Shown here in pieces: positions 9,731 to 18,014 of a DNA stretch of 64,000 nucleotides. Position numbers and translations under genes: made by a program. Numbering within the stretch: position 1 is the stretch's first letter; each line of letters begins with the position of its first letter. The DNA lies in assembly GCA_963803245.1 (NCBI GenBank), contig CAWDLI010000011.1:1-64000 (forward strand), given 5' to 3'. Below the pieces are notes generated by a model, which worked only from the letters and a program-made list of their open reading frames with translations, did no database searches and was not told where the DNA came from. This DNA is from JACVRW01 sp963803245. Lineage in GTDB: Bacteria; Actinomycetota; Thermoleophilia; Solirubrobacterales; Thermoleophilaceae.

Positions 9731-10503
9731 CCGACCTGCCGCAGGTTCTCGGAGTGAAGCTGCCGCTGCGCCTTGCTCGCACGGGACTCGGGCAGCGGCG
9801 GCCGCTCCTCCCCGCGCTCGAGCGCGTCGAGGTAGTCCACGTCCTCGTCGAGGATCCGTAACGCGGTCTCACGGTCGTGCGGCGATCCGTGGCCGGGAAC
9901 CACGGTCTCCGCCTCGGCCACGAGCGGCGCCAGCCGGGCCAGCGTGGCGCGGTAATCGGCGAGTGAGCCGCCCGGCGAGATCATGGGCAGCTCCACGTCC
10001 GAGAGATAGTCGCCCACCACGAGCAGGCCGGCGGTCCGGGCGAACACCGCGCAGCCATCGGCGGTGTGCCCCTCAGCGGGGTGCAGCTCGAGCTCGCTCC
10101 CGCCGAGATCCACCCGGCCCGGAACCGGAAGGGACTGCACGGCGCCCAGGCTGAGCGGCGCCGGGCGCGCCACGTAGTGCTCGTCGTCGTGGTCGCGGAG
10201 CTCCCGCTGGGCGGCCCCGGGCTCGGCGCGAAGCCGCAGGGCCGTCGGCTCCCCCACCGCCAGGGCGAGGGCCGGGAAGGCCAGCCGGCCGAGCAGGTGG
10301 TCGAAGTCGCCGTGGGTGGCGAGCAGGCCGTCCGGCTCGAAGCCGGCCTGCGTGAGCAGGGGCGGCAGCGCGTCGAGCTCGTCCGGGAAGTAGGGAGCGT
10401 CGATCAGCACCGCCTCGCCCCCGGAACGCAGCGCCGTGGCGTTGGTCTGCCACATCCGGCTCGTCACGACGAGCGCATCGCGGTGGACCGAGACCGCCCG
10501 CAT
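9727..10503 (-). CDS. MBL-fold metallo-hydrolase
   Basis: Metallo-beta-lactamase-fold hydrolase (258 aa). The metal-binding motif reads THGDFDH rather than the usual HxHxDH, so the first His of the motif is replaced by Gly-Asp; later ligands are present (AEGHTADG, VVGDYLSD, VVPGHGSPHD). Such proteins hydrolyse thioesters, lactones or small esters, often as glyoxalase II relatives. No signal peptide. The ATG at 10503 lies 15 bp from the HAD gene stop on the same strand, so the two are probably cotranscribed. Confidence 0.82.
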   Translation of the reverse strand: MRAVSVHRDALVVTSRMWQTNATALRSGGEAVLIDAPYFPDELDALPPLLTQAGFEPDGLLATHGDFDHLLGRLAFPALALAVGEPTALRLRAEPGAAQRELRDHDDEHYVARPAPLSLGAVQSLPVPGRVDLGGSELELHPAEGHTADGCAVFARTAGLLVVGDYLSDVELPMISPGGSLADYRATLARLAPLVAEAETVVPGHGSPHDRETALRILDEDVDYLDALERGEERPPLPESRASKAQRQLHSENLRQVG

Positions 10504-10518
10504 GCGCCTACGCCGCGG

Positions 10519-11199
10519 CTAGGCGGCCTTGAGCAGCTTGCCCGCGTCGCGGAAGGTCTTGACCTCGGCGTCGGGCTTCTTACCGCCCTCGACCACCTCA
10601 CCGTGGCGGTTGACCCAGATCACGGGGATCTTCAGCTTGATGCAGGGCTCCACGTCCGTCGGGTAGCCCGACGCGATGTGAACCCAGTTCTTCTTCAGCC
10701 CGGCGATGCGGCGCTGGCACTCCTTGAAGTGGGCGGGATCCGGCTTGTAGCTGCGCACCTGCTGCGCGGTGACCACGAGGTCGAAGTCCGTGCGGAAGTG
10801 CCTGCGCGTGGCACCGAGGAGCTTGTCGTCGATGTTCGAGAGGATGCCGGTCTCGTACTTCTTCCCGAAGCGCTCGAGCTGGGCGTTGGTCTCCCGGAAC
10901 GGCATCCAGCGCGGCACGCTGTCGGGCAGAAAGTTCGAGCGCGAGGGCTCCAGGTCCCAGCCCAGCTCGGCCGCGACCCGCACCGCCGTGCGGCGCAGAA
11001 CCTCGGCGTAGAGCTCGTAGGACCCGCGCTGGATCTCGCGCTGGACCTCGATGAAGCGCGGCACGAGCACGTCGCGGTCGATCGTGAACCCGTCGCGGTC
11101 GGCCTCCGTCTGGAATGCCTCGTAGACCCCCGTTTCCCAGTCGATGAGGGTGCCGTACGAGTCGAAAGTGACGAATTTGACGTCTTTGGGAAGTGCCAT
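10519..11199 (-). CDS. HAD hydrolase, haloacid dehalogenase type II-like
   Basis: Cytoplasmic HAD-superfamily hydrolase (226 aa). The nucleophile motif is FDSYGTLID, followed by a helical cap, the SNIDD motif II, the lysine motif SYKPDP and a late ASGYPTDVEP where dehalogenases usually carry a WD pair. The arrangement fits the type II 2-haloacid dehalogenase subfamily, though many members are general phosphatases. First gene of a two-gene minus-strand unit with the MBL protein; its start is 59 bp from the divergent sucC ATG, so that gap should hold both promoters. Confidence 0.8.
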   Translation of the reverse strand: MALPKDVKFVTFDSYGTLIDWETGVYEAFQTEADRDGFTIDRDVLVPRFIEVQREIQRGSYELYAEVLRRTAVRVAAELGWDLEPSRSNFLPDSVPRWMPFRETNAQLERFGKKYETGILSNIDDKLLGATRRHFRTDFDLVVTAQQVRSYKPDPAHFKECQRRIAGLKKNWVHIASGYPTDVEPCIKLKIPVIWVNRHGEVVEGGKKPDAEVKTFRDAGKLLKAA

Positions 11200-11258
11200 T
11201 TGGCCTTGCGATAGGGTCAGCCGCCGTCTGGCGCGCGGCGCAGCACTCTATCTACCTC

Positions 11259-12398
11259 ATGGACCTCCTCGAATATCAGGGCAAGCAGCTGTTCTCCAAG
11301 CACGGCGTGCCCGTGCCGGACGGCCGGCATGCCACTTCGGTCCCCGAGGCGGTGGAAGCGGCTCAGGAACTGGGCTATCCCGTCGTCATCAAGGCGCAGG
11401 TGCAGATCGGCGGGCGCGGGAAGGCCGGCGGGATCAAGCTTGCAGGCGATCGCTCGGAGGCCGAGACGCACGCGAAGGCGATCCTCGGGATGGACATCCG
11501 CGGGCTGACCGTGCACGAGCTCTACGTGGAGAGCGCCTCCGACATCGACGAGGAGTACTACGCCGCGATCGTGTTCGACCGCGGGGCGAAGAAGCCGATG
11601 GCCATGCTCTCGCGCATGGGCGGCATGGACGTGGAGGCGATCGTCGAGGAGGACCCCACGGCGATGGCCAAGCTCCACGTGGACCCGCTGATCGGCTTCC
11701 AGGACTTCCACGGCCGCCGGCTGGCCTACGAAGCGGGAATCGCCGCCGACGTGATCCGCCCGGTCGGGGCCATGCTCGCGAGGCTCTACGACACCTTCGT
11801 GGCCGAGGACGCGATGCTGGTCGAGGTCAATCCGCTGCTCGTGACCAAGGCGCGCGAGGTGGTCGCGCTCGACGCGAAGGTGACCCTCGACGACAACGCG
11901 CTCTACCGCCACCCCGACGCAGACGCCTTCCGCAACGTCGAGGGCGAGGACCCGCAGGAGCGGATGGCCAGGGAGCGTGGCCTGACCTACGTGGCGCTCG
12001 ACGGTGACATCGGGATCCTCGGCAACGGCGCCGGCCTCGTGATGTCGACCCTCGACGTGGTGGCGCAGGCGGGCGGGCGACCGGCGAACTTCCTCGACGC
12101 CGGCGGCGGCTCGAAGGCCGAGGCGATCACGAGCGCGGTGGAGGTCATCCTCTCCAACCCGCAGGTGAAGGCGGTCCTGTTCAACATCTTCGGCGGCATC
12201 ACGCGTTGCGACGAGGTGGCCCGCGGCCTGATCGAGGCCTTCGCCCAGATCGAGCCGAAGGTGCCGTTCGTGGTCCGGCTCGACGGCACGAACGACGTGG
12301 AGGGCCGGCGGCTGCTCGCCGAGGCGAACCTCCCGAACGTGCACACGGAGTCCACGATGCTGGACGCCGCGAACCGAGTGGTGGAGCTGGCCGGCTGA
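11259..12398 (+). CDS. sucC: succinyl-CoA synthetase beta subunit (ADP-forming)
   Basis: TCA-cycle enzyme converting succinyl-CoA to succinate with formation of ATP (or GTP), as a complex with SucD. The 379 aa match the family. The start MDLLEYQGKQLF is the canonical SucC N-terminus (ATP-grasp), with the GGRGKAGG nucleotide loop near residue 50 and the C-terminal NIFGGITRCDEVA motif that contacts SucD. An upstream in-frame ATG at 11193 would add 22 residues unlike the family, so 11259 is chosen. The stop overlaps the sucD ATG by one base. Confidence 0.95.
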   Translation: MDLLEYQGKQLFSKHGVPVPDGRHATSVPEAVEAAQELGYPVVIKAQVQIGGRGKAGGIKLAGDRSEAETHAKAILGMDIRGLTVHELYVESASDIDEEYYAAIVFDRGAKKPMAMLSRMGGMDVEAIVEEDPTAMAKLHVDPLIGFQDFHGRRLAYEAGIAADVIRPVGAMLARLYDTFVAEDAMLVEVNPLLVTKAREVVALDAKVTLDDNALYRHPDADAFRNVEGEDPQERMARERGLTYVALDGDIGILGNGAGLVMSTLDVVAQAGGRPANFLDAGGGSKAEAITSAVEVILSNPQVKAVLFNIFGGITRCDEVARGLIEAFAQIEPKVPFVVRLDGTNDVEGRRLLAEANLPNVHTESTMLDAANRVVELAG

Positions 12399-13279
12399 TG
12401 GCCGTGCTCGTCGACAAGGACACGCGCCTGTGCGTGTCGGGCATCACCGGGCGCGAGGGCACGTTCCACTCGCTGAACAACCGCTCCTACGGCACCCAGG
12501 TCGTGTCGGGGGTCACGCCCGGCAAGGGCGGCCGGGACGTGGAGGGCATCCCCGTGTTCGACACCTTCCACCAGGCGGTGGCGGAGACGGGAGCCAACAC
12601 CGCGATGGTGTTCGTGCCGCCGCGCTTCGCGGCCGACTCGATCCTCGAGGCCGAGGACGCCGGCATCGAGCTGATCGTGACGATCACGGAGGGCATCCCG
12701 GCCCACGACGAGCTGAAGGTCTACAACCACCTCGCGCGCAACCCGAACGTGCGGCTCGTCGGCCCCAACTGCCCCGGCATCCTCTCCCCCGGCAAGGCGA
12801 ACGTGGGGATCATCCCGGCGTCCTTCTTCCGCGAGGGGAACGTCGGCGTGGTGTCCCGCTCCGGCACCCTCACCTACCAGATCGGAAACGAGCTGGCCCA
12901 GAGCGGATTCGGGAACAGCTCGATCGTCGGCATCGGCGGCGACCCCGTGCCGGGCTCGAGCTTCATCGACATCATCGAGTTGTTCGAGGCCGATCCGGAG
13001 ACGGAGCTGATCGTGCTCTCGGGCGAGATCGGCGGGGACGCCGAGGAGCGCGCGGCGGAGTACATCGCCGAGCACGTGAGCAAGCCTGTGGTGGCCTACA
13101 TCGCGGGCTTCACCGCCCCGCCCGGCAAGACGATGGGGCACGCGGGCGCGATCGTGTCCGGCTCCGCGGGCACCGCCCAGGCCAAGGCCGAGGCGCTCGA
13201 GGCGAAGGGCGTACGGGTGGGCCGCAACCCCACCCAGGTGGCGGAGATCGCGATCGAAGTGCTGGGCGCTCGCGTCTAG
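12398..13279 (+). CDS. sucD: succinyl-CoA synthetase alpha subunit
   Basis: Partner of SucC; binds CoA and carries the phosphohistidine. The 293 aa show the CoA-binding Rossmann part (VSGITGREGTFH), VGPNCPGIL, and the phosphohistidine motif GHAGAIVSG, whose histidine is the transient phosphoryl carrier. Translationally coupled to sucC (TGATG). It runs tail-to-tail into the beta-helix lipoprotein gene with only 4 bp between stops. Confidence 0.95.
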   Translation: MAVLVDKDTRLCVSGITGREGTFHSLNNRSYGTQVVSGVTPGKGGRDVEGIPVFDTFHQAVAETGANTAMVFVPPRFAADSILEAEDAGIELIVTITEGIPAHDELKVYNHLARNPNVRLVGPNCPGILSPGKANVGIIPASFFREGNVGVVSRSGTLTYQIGNELAQSGFGNSSIVGIGGDPVPGSSFIDIIELFEADPETELIVLSGEIGGDAEERAAEYIAEHVSKPVVAYIAGFTAPPGKTMGHAGAIVSGSAGTAQAKAEALEAKGVRVGRNPTQVAEIAIEVLGARV

Positions 13280-13283
13280 CGCG

Positions 13284-14423
13284 CTACGGCTGGCAGACGA
13301 CGCCCGAGCACTGCTGGGGGTCGGAGTTGCCATGGGCGCGGTTGCCGCCCAGGTCGGTCACGCCGGCCGGGGCGGCGATGCCCAGCCCGTCGTTGTCGTT
13401 GGCGGTGTTGTCGCCGAGCGAGGCGGCGCTCGAGCGAACCTCGATGCCACGTCCATACGTTCCGAAGCCGAGGCTGTTCGCGTTCGCTGTGTTGCCGATC
13501 AGCACTGCGTCATCGGCGGCCACCACCAGCCCGGCCAGGGGGCTGTTGTTCGTGGTGTTCCCGACGAGGAAGGCCCCGTCACCCCAGATCAGGATCGACG
13601 CCTCAGCGAGGCCTCGTCCCATGCCTTCCGCGGCGAACAACGTCGCCGTGTTGCCCTCGATCCGGTTGTTCGCACCGCGCACCCAGAGCGGCGCACGCTT
13701 GTCCGTGATGGTCATCCCATAGCCCGACACGGTGTTCCGGAGCACGCGAAGGTCATCCGATGCGAGGTTCATGGCTATGGCGTCGGAGTAAGCGGTGTTG
13801 TCTGCGAGCACCGTCCCGGCCGAGTCCCCAAGGACGTTGATCGCGTTGCTGATGACTCCGGGCTCGACGGAGACGCGCATGTTCCGAATCTGGTTCTCAC
13901 GTGCGTCGGTGAGATAGACCCCGCGCGTTACGCCGCCCTCGATCGTGACGCCATCGAACCCTTCGTTCCTGATGCTCCCGACGCTATTCCCCCGGAGGTG
14001 CACCGAGATGTCGTTCGCGCCGATGGCGAGAGAGGAGCACGGGTTCGCCGTGACCCAGGTGTTGCGCGTGATCGGCTTGCAGTCGGTGGGGCCGACGTAG
14101 AGGTTCTGGTCCTTGCTGCAGTTGGTGCGCGGCGGGTCCTCCTGCTCGTCCTGGGTGCAGACCTGCCAGTGGTACTCGGTCCCGGCCGTGATCGGGATCG
14201 GCTCGGATACCGGGCGGCTGCTGTCGTCGGCCATCTCGACCGTACGGTGCGTCGTCTCGCTCCCGTAGGCGGGGCTGGTGCCGTACCGGAACCAGTAGGT
14301 CACCTCTCCGCCGGAGCTCGTGGACACCCGCGCGTTCAGCGTCACCCCGGACGCCGACACGTCCGTCGGCTCCTCGGGGACCGCCACGGCACAACCCGAC
14401 ACAACGCCGGCCGCGATCACCAC
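13284..14423 (-). CDS. putative lipoprotein with parallel beta-helix repeats
   Basis: Extracytoplasmic protein (379 aa). VVSGC near the N-terminus looks like a lipobox. A short fibronectin-like segment (about 20-85) is followed by tandem beta-helix turns rich in N-x-A/N-x-I steps (RGNSVG, DNTAYSD, RNTVSG, GNTTNN, GNTANA, DNTAND), as in NosD/pectate-lyase-like solenoids. The GTG-GTG start leaves almost no basic n-region, while the in-frame sequence just upstream encodes RRLLLF, an ideal one, but is closed by a TAG and has no ATG, GTG or TTG. The true start may therefore be hidden by a small indel. Ligand unknown. Confidence 0.65.
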   Translation of the reverse strand: MVIAAGVVSGCAVAVPEEPTDVSASGVTLNARVSTSSGGEVTYWFRYGTSPAYGSETTHRTVEMADDSSRPVSEPIPITAGTEYHWQVCTQDEQEDPPRTNCSKDQNLYVGPTDCKPITRNTWVTANPCSSLAIGANDISVHLRGNSVGSIRNEGFDGVTIEGGVTRGVYLTDARENQIRNMRVSVEPGVISNAINVLGDSAGTVLADNTAYSDAIAMNLASDDLRVLRNTVSGYGMTITDKRAPLWVRGANNRIEGNTATLFAAEGMGRGLAEASILIWGDGAFLVGNTTNNSPLAGLVVAADDAVLIGNTANANSLGFGTYGRGIEVRSSAASLGDNTANDNDGLGIAAPAGVTDLGGNRAHGNSDPQQCSGVVCQP

Positions 14424-14479
14424 GAAGAGAAGGAGCCGCCTTCCGCTCGGGCGAGCCTAATACGGGGCTGGCCCGAGCG

Positions 14480-15322
14480 CTACTTGGTCAGCTCGGCGAT
14501 CGGCACGCGCATCAGGCTCGCGCCGCTGTGGTTCGGGTTGTCGTCGATCGGCTCGCGCGAGACGTCGATGAACTTGTAGTTACTCGGATCCGCCGGCAGG
14601 CGCTTGTTCACGTCGAGCGAGCCGCCCACCACGCGGTCCACGAGCACGGCGTCGGTCAGGTCGTTGTAGAGCCAGACCGCGTACGCCTCCTCGCGCGGCG
14701 GCAGGTCGCGCAGGGACAGTACGAGCCGGCTGTCCGCCCCGGACCCCTCGATCCTCGCGGTGCCCTGCGCCGGGAAGTCCGGCGCGAGCGCGGTGAGCTG
14801 CGCGCTCTTGGCGGGCGGGGCCGCCGGCGCCTGGGCCGCGGGCGTCTTCGCGTCGTCGTCCGAGTCGCCGCCGAAGAGCAGCAGTCCGATCAGCCCGCCG
14901 AGCAGGGCGCCAACCACGATCACGATCGCCGCCAGCAGCGGGCGGCGGCTGCGCGAGGGCTTCTCGGCAGCGCTGGGCGCGGGAGTCGAAGGCTGCGGAG
15001 GCTCGGGAGGCGCCGGAGGCTCGGAAGGCGGCGCAGGCTCGGTGGTGGCTTCGGCCCCCTCGTCCGGCCACTCCTCGTCGGGAAGCTCGGCCAGGATGTC
15101 GGACAACCTGGCGCGTTCGGCGTCGTCGTAGATGCCGAGGTCGGCGGCCAGCCGGTCGAGAGCGGCCGCGCGGTGGTGAACCACCTCTTCCGGCTGCAAA
15201 CGGAGCACGGCGGCCACGACGTCGTCCTTGACCTTGCGGCGTAGTGAGAGGTCCAGTAGGGCGCGATCCTGTTGATCGGCCTTCTGGAGCGATCTCCCGA
15301 TTTCTCTTTCCCGGGTTAGCAT
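14480..15322 (-). CDS. RskA-like anti-sigma / membrane regulatory protein
   Basis: Single-pass membrane protein (280 aa). Residues 1-85 are a cytoplasmic helical region, then an acidic Pro/Glu linker, one transmembrane helix (LLAAIVIVVGALLGGLIGLLLF, in two parts about 150-172), and an outer beta domain (VLSLRDLPP, YAVWLYND) resembling the C-terminal domain of anti-sigma-K factor RskA. No sigma gene adjoins it, so its partner is unknown. The ATG lies only 6 bp from the divergent DUF4397 ATG, forcing each promoter into the other gene; a later GTG start cannot be excluded. Confidence 0.6.
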   Translation of the reverse strand: MLTREREIGRSLQKADQQDRALLDLSLRRKVKDDVVAAVLRLQPEEVVHHRAAALDRLAADLGIYDDAERARLSDILAELPDEEWPDEGAEATTEPAPPSEPPAPPEPPQPSTPAPSAAEKPSRSRRPLLAAIVIVVGALLGGLIGLLLFGGDSDDDAKTPAAQAPAAPPAKSAQLTALAPDFPAQGTARIEGSGADSRLVLSLRDLPPREEAYAVWLYNDLTDAVLVDRVVGGSLDVNKRLPADPSNYKFIDVSREPIDDNPNHSGASLMRVPIAELTK

Positions 15323-15328
15323 GACTAG

Positions 15329-17302
15329 ATGAAGCGAAGCACAGCCAAGAAGGGCGCAACGTTCGGAGCAGCTGCTCTTACCTCGATCGTAATACCGACT
15401 ATGCCTTCTCAGGCGCAGTCGGACCAGACTCAGGTCCGTTTCTTGCACGCCGTCGCAGGCGCCGGACCCGCGTCCCTGCTGGTTGAGAAGGGCAGTCCGC
15501 AGCTTCCGAGCGCCTTCGCAAAGCCCAGTGGCTACCAGGTCTTTCGTCCAGGACAAACCCGCCTCCGGCTTATCCTGAACGGCCAGTCTTCGCCAATCGC
15601 CAGTGAGATCGTCCGCCTCGGCCCCGGCAAGCACACCGTCGTCGCGGTGGGAGGCGACAACGGCGTCGACCTGCTCGTGTACCAGGACGACGGCGTGGAG
15701 CCCGGGAAGGCCACCCTTCGCGCGGTCCACGTGGCGTCCGAGGTCGGCAAGGCCGACGTCCGCGTGGACGGCAAGGTCGTCGCCACGGGCGTGGGCCTCG
15801 GCGACGACACCGGCTACCTCGCCCTGCCGCCCGGCCGTCACTCCGTGGCGGTCACGCGTCCCGGCGGCGAGGGTGGGCCCCTCGTCAAGGCGCAGGTGCG
15901 CGCCGTCACCGGCACCGCCGCGAGCGGGTTCGTCGTCGGCAGCGCGGGCATGCCGGCCCAGATCGTCCTCACGGAGGACGGCTCGGCCGGACCCGTGACC
16001 GCACCGGCCACCGGCCTGGGCGGAGCGACGTCCGACGGCGCCTGGCTGCTGATCTTCGGCTCCGCCCTCATCGGCGGTTCGCTCGGCGGCGCCTCGTTCG
16101 TGCTGGCGCGCCGGATGCGCTCGCGCGGCGCGCTCCAGGTGTCCACGCCGGCGGGCAGCGCCGGTCCGCCCACCCCGTCTTCGGTCGCAGCCGGCCCCCC
16201 GGTGGCCGCCGAGAAGGACGAGCAGGAGGAAGCCACTCAGGAGGCTCCCGCCGCGCCCGTGGTGATCGCCGCGGCCACTCCGCCTCCGCTGCCGCCGCTT
16301 CCCTCTCTGCCGGCCCTGCCGCCGATGCGCACGGCCCCCGTTGCGCCGGCGCCGCTCGAGATCGCCGCCGCGGCCCCGGCCGCCGTGGATGCTTCCGGCA
16401 ACGGGTTCCACGCGGACAACGGTACGAACGGCTCCGATCCCGAGGCATCGGCCAACGGCCATCACGGCGAGTCCGATGACGCCCCGCCCGCGCCCGCGCT
16501 CTGGGCGCCGCCGCCCGGCGAGCGCTGGACCGCGGGTCCGGCCAAGGCCCCGACCGGTCGCTTCGCGCGCAAGGACCCCGAGGCGGGCCCCGCCGTGCCG
16601 GCGCCGCCGTCCTCCCCGCGCTTCATCCGCCCTGATCCGGAGCCGGCCACCGAGGCCGTGCCGAGCGCGGAGGCCGAGCCGGCCGCCGACGCCAACTCCC
16701 CGGAGCTGGACAAGGGCCCCTACAAGCCGCTGGTGTTCACGTTCCCGCCGGTGGCGGACGCCCCTGCGCCCGAGACCGAGCGGCCGCTGTCGCCCTGGCC
16801 CGAAGGGCCCGCCCCGAAGCCCTACCCGCCCGTGCCCTCGGCCACGCCCGAGCCGGCCAAGGCGGAGCCGGTGGCACCGGAGATCGACGAGCCGTGGACC
16901 GGGTCCTGGATCGCCGAGCCGGTGACCGCCCCCGAGCCGCCCGCGACGTTCGTCCCCGCGCCTGAGCCCGAGCCGGTCCAGGAGACCGTGGCCGAGCCCG
17001 TCGCCGAGACGGTCGTCGAGCCCGACGAGGTCGTCGAGCCACCCGCACCCGATCACAGCGCCGAGGAGACGATCGTCGACGCAGTGGAGGTCGTGGAGGA
17101 GGCTCCCGAGATGGAGCAGCCCACCGACCCCGCACCGGAGCCCGAGACCACCGGCGTGCGGACCTGGAGCAGCAGCACCTCCTCCCGGCCCGCAACCGCC
17201 ACCGTGGCCGACCGTCCGCACAAGGTGAACTTCCTGGTCGTGTCGGGAGCCGCCCTGGTCGTGACAGGCCTCATCGCAGCGCGTCGCGGTGGGCGCCACT
17301 AG
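15329..17302 (+). CDS. DUF4397 surface protein with an internal sorting-like signal and long acidic tail
   Basis: Envelope protein of 657 aa. Signal peptide (about 1-30), then two DUF4397-type beta units (VRFLHAVAGAG..., LRAVHVASEVG...) to about 215. A sortase-substrate-like module follows: APATG (225-229, at 16001-16015), a hydrophobic helix (237-260) and RRMRSR. In ordinary substrates the protein would end here, but about 370 Pro/Glu/Ala-rich residues and a second helix (FLVVSGAALVVTGLIAA, then RRGGRH) follow. The next gene, overlapping by 14 nt, is a class F sortase, the common partner of DUF4397 proteins. Whether the internal APATG is cut is unknown. Confidence 0.75.
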   Translation: MKRSTAKKGATFGAAALTSIVIPTMPSQAQSDQTQVRFLHAVAGAGPASLLVEKGSPQLPSAFAKPSGYQVFRPGQTRLRLILNGQSSPIASEIVRLGPGKHTVVAVGGDNGVDLLVYQDDGVEPGKATLRAVHVASEVGKADVRVDGKVVATGVGLGDDTGYLALPPGRHSVAVTRPGGEGGPLVKAQVRAVTGTAASGFVVGSAGMPAQIVLTEDGSAGPVTAPATGLGGATSDGAWLLIFGSALIGGSLGGASFVLARRMRSRGALQVSTPAGSAGPPTPSSVAAGPPVAAEKDEQEEATQEAPAAPVVIAAATPPPLPPLPSLPALPPMRTAPVAPAPLEIAAAAPAAVDASGNGFHADNGTNGSDPEASANGHHGESDDAPPAPALWAPPPGERWTAGPAKAPTGRFARKDPEAGPAVPAPPSSPRFIRPDPEPATEAVPSAEAEPAADANSPELDKGPYKPLVFTFPPVADAPAPETERPLSPWPEGPAPKPYPPVPSATPEPAKAEPVAPEIDEPWTGSWIAEPVTAPEPPATFVPAPEPEPVQETVAEPVAETVVEPDEVVEPPAPDHSAEETIVDAVEVVEEAPEMEQPTDPAPEPETTGVRTWSSSTSSRPATATVADRPHKVNFLVVSGAALVVTGLIAARRGGRH

Positions 17303-17987
17303 GCGCATCCGGCCGGCCCTCGGCCTCCTCCTGTCGATCATCGCGTCCGCCGTCCTCGCTGGAGGGGCGGCGGCCTGGTTCGCGCCGGAGGACGATTCGA
17401 TCGGTCTGTCGCCCCAACCCGAGCAGGTGAAGTCGCCGACCGTCGGGTCGCTGATGGCCGCGCTCACGCTCGACCCGCGCCAGTCCCGCGCCAAGGTTCA
17501 GCTACCGCCGGCGCCGCAGCCGCGGCAGTCGTCCGCCGCCTCGGAGCGCCGCCCCGGCGTGCCCAAGAGCATCTCCATCCCCGCCGCCGGCAGCTCGGGA
17601 CCGGTCGAGCGCATGGGCGTCGAGCACGGCCGGCTGCAGATCCCTCCGCCCGGGCGCGCCGGGTGGTTCGCGGCCGGGCCGCGGCCCGGTGAGCTGGGCC
17701 GCGCGGTCATCGTGAGCCACGTGGACTCGAAGGAGGGCCCGGCCCTCTTCTACAGCCTGCTCCAGCAAACGCGCGGGAGCCGGATCATCGTCCGCGACAG
17801 CCGCGGGGTCACCCGCCGCTTCGCCGTCGTGCGCCGCCGCCAGATCGAGAAGAGCCACTTCCCAGCGGGCTCCGTGTACGGGGACGCGAAGCGCCCGATG
17901 CTGGTCCTTGTCACCTGCGGCGGGCCGTTCTCGCCGGATACCGGCTACCGCGACAACGTCATCCTGTACGCCCGAGCCGTCGCCTAA
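17289..17987 (+). CDS. class F sortase
   Basis: Membrane-tethered transpeptidase (232 aa) that attaches or processes surface proteins. An N-terminal transmembrane helix (about 11-31) leads to a Pro-rich stalk and a sortase beta-barrel with His144 (IVSHVDS), Cys210 (LVTCGGPF) and Arg221 (GYRDNV), the complete catalytic triad in class F context. The start codon lies inside the end of the DUF4397 gene, so translation is coupled and that protein is the likely substrate. Confidence 0.88.
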   Translation: MGATRRIRPALGLLLSIIASAVLAGGAAAWFAPEDDSIGLSPQPEQVKSPTVGSLMAALTLDPRQSRAKVQLPPAPQPRQSSAASERRPGVPKSISIPAAGSSGPVERMGVEHGRLQIPPPGRAGWFAAGPRPGELGRAVIVSHVDSKEGPALFYSLLQQTRGSRIIVRDSRGVTRRFAVVRRRQIEKSHFPAGSVYGDAKRPMLVLVTCGGPFSPDTGYRDNVILYARAVA

Positions 17988-18014
17988 CCACGAGCGTCGT
18001 TATCGTGGCCGGAC

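Noticed and set aside
13926..13931. GTAACG on the minus strand with GACG 18 nt later
   Set aside because: It lies inside the beta-helix lipoprotein gene, has a spacer outside the 16-17 range and precedes no gene start.
15323..17494. A very long open frame on the minus strand opposite the DUF4397 gene
   Set aside because: It is the antisense of a GC-biased gene; the product is Gly/Arg/His-rich low-complexity sequence. Only its end (below 15322), the RskA-like protein, is real.
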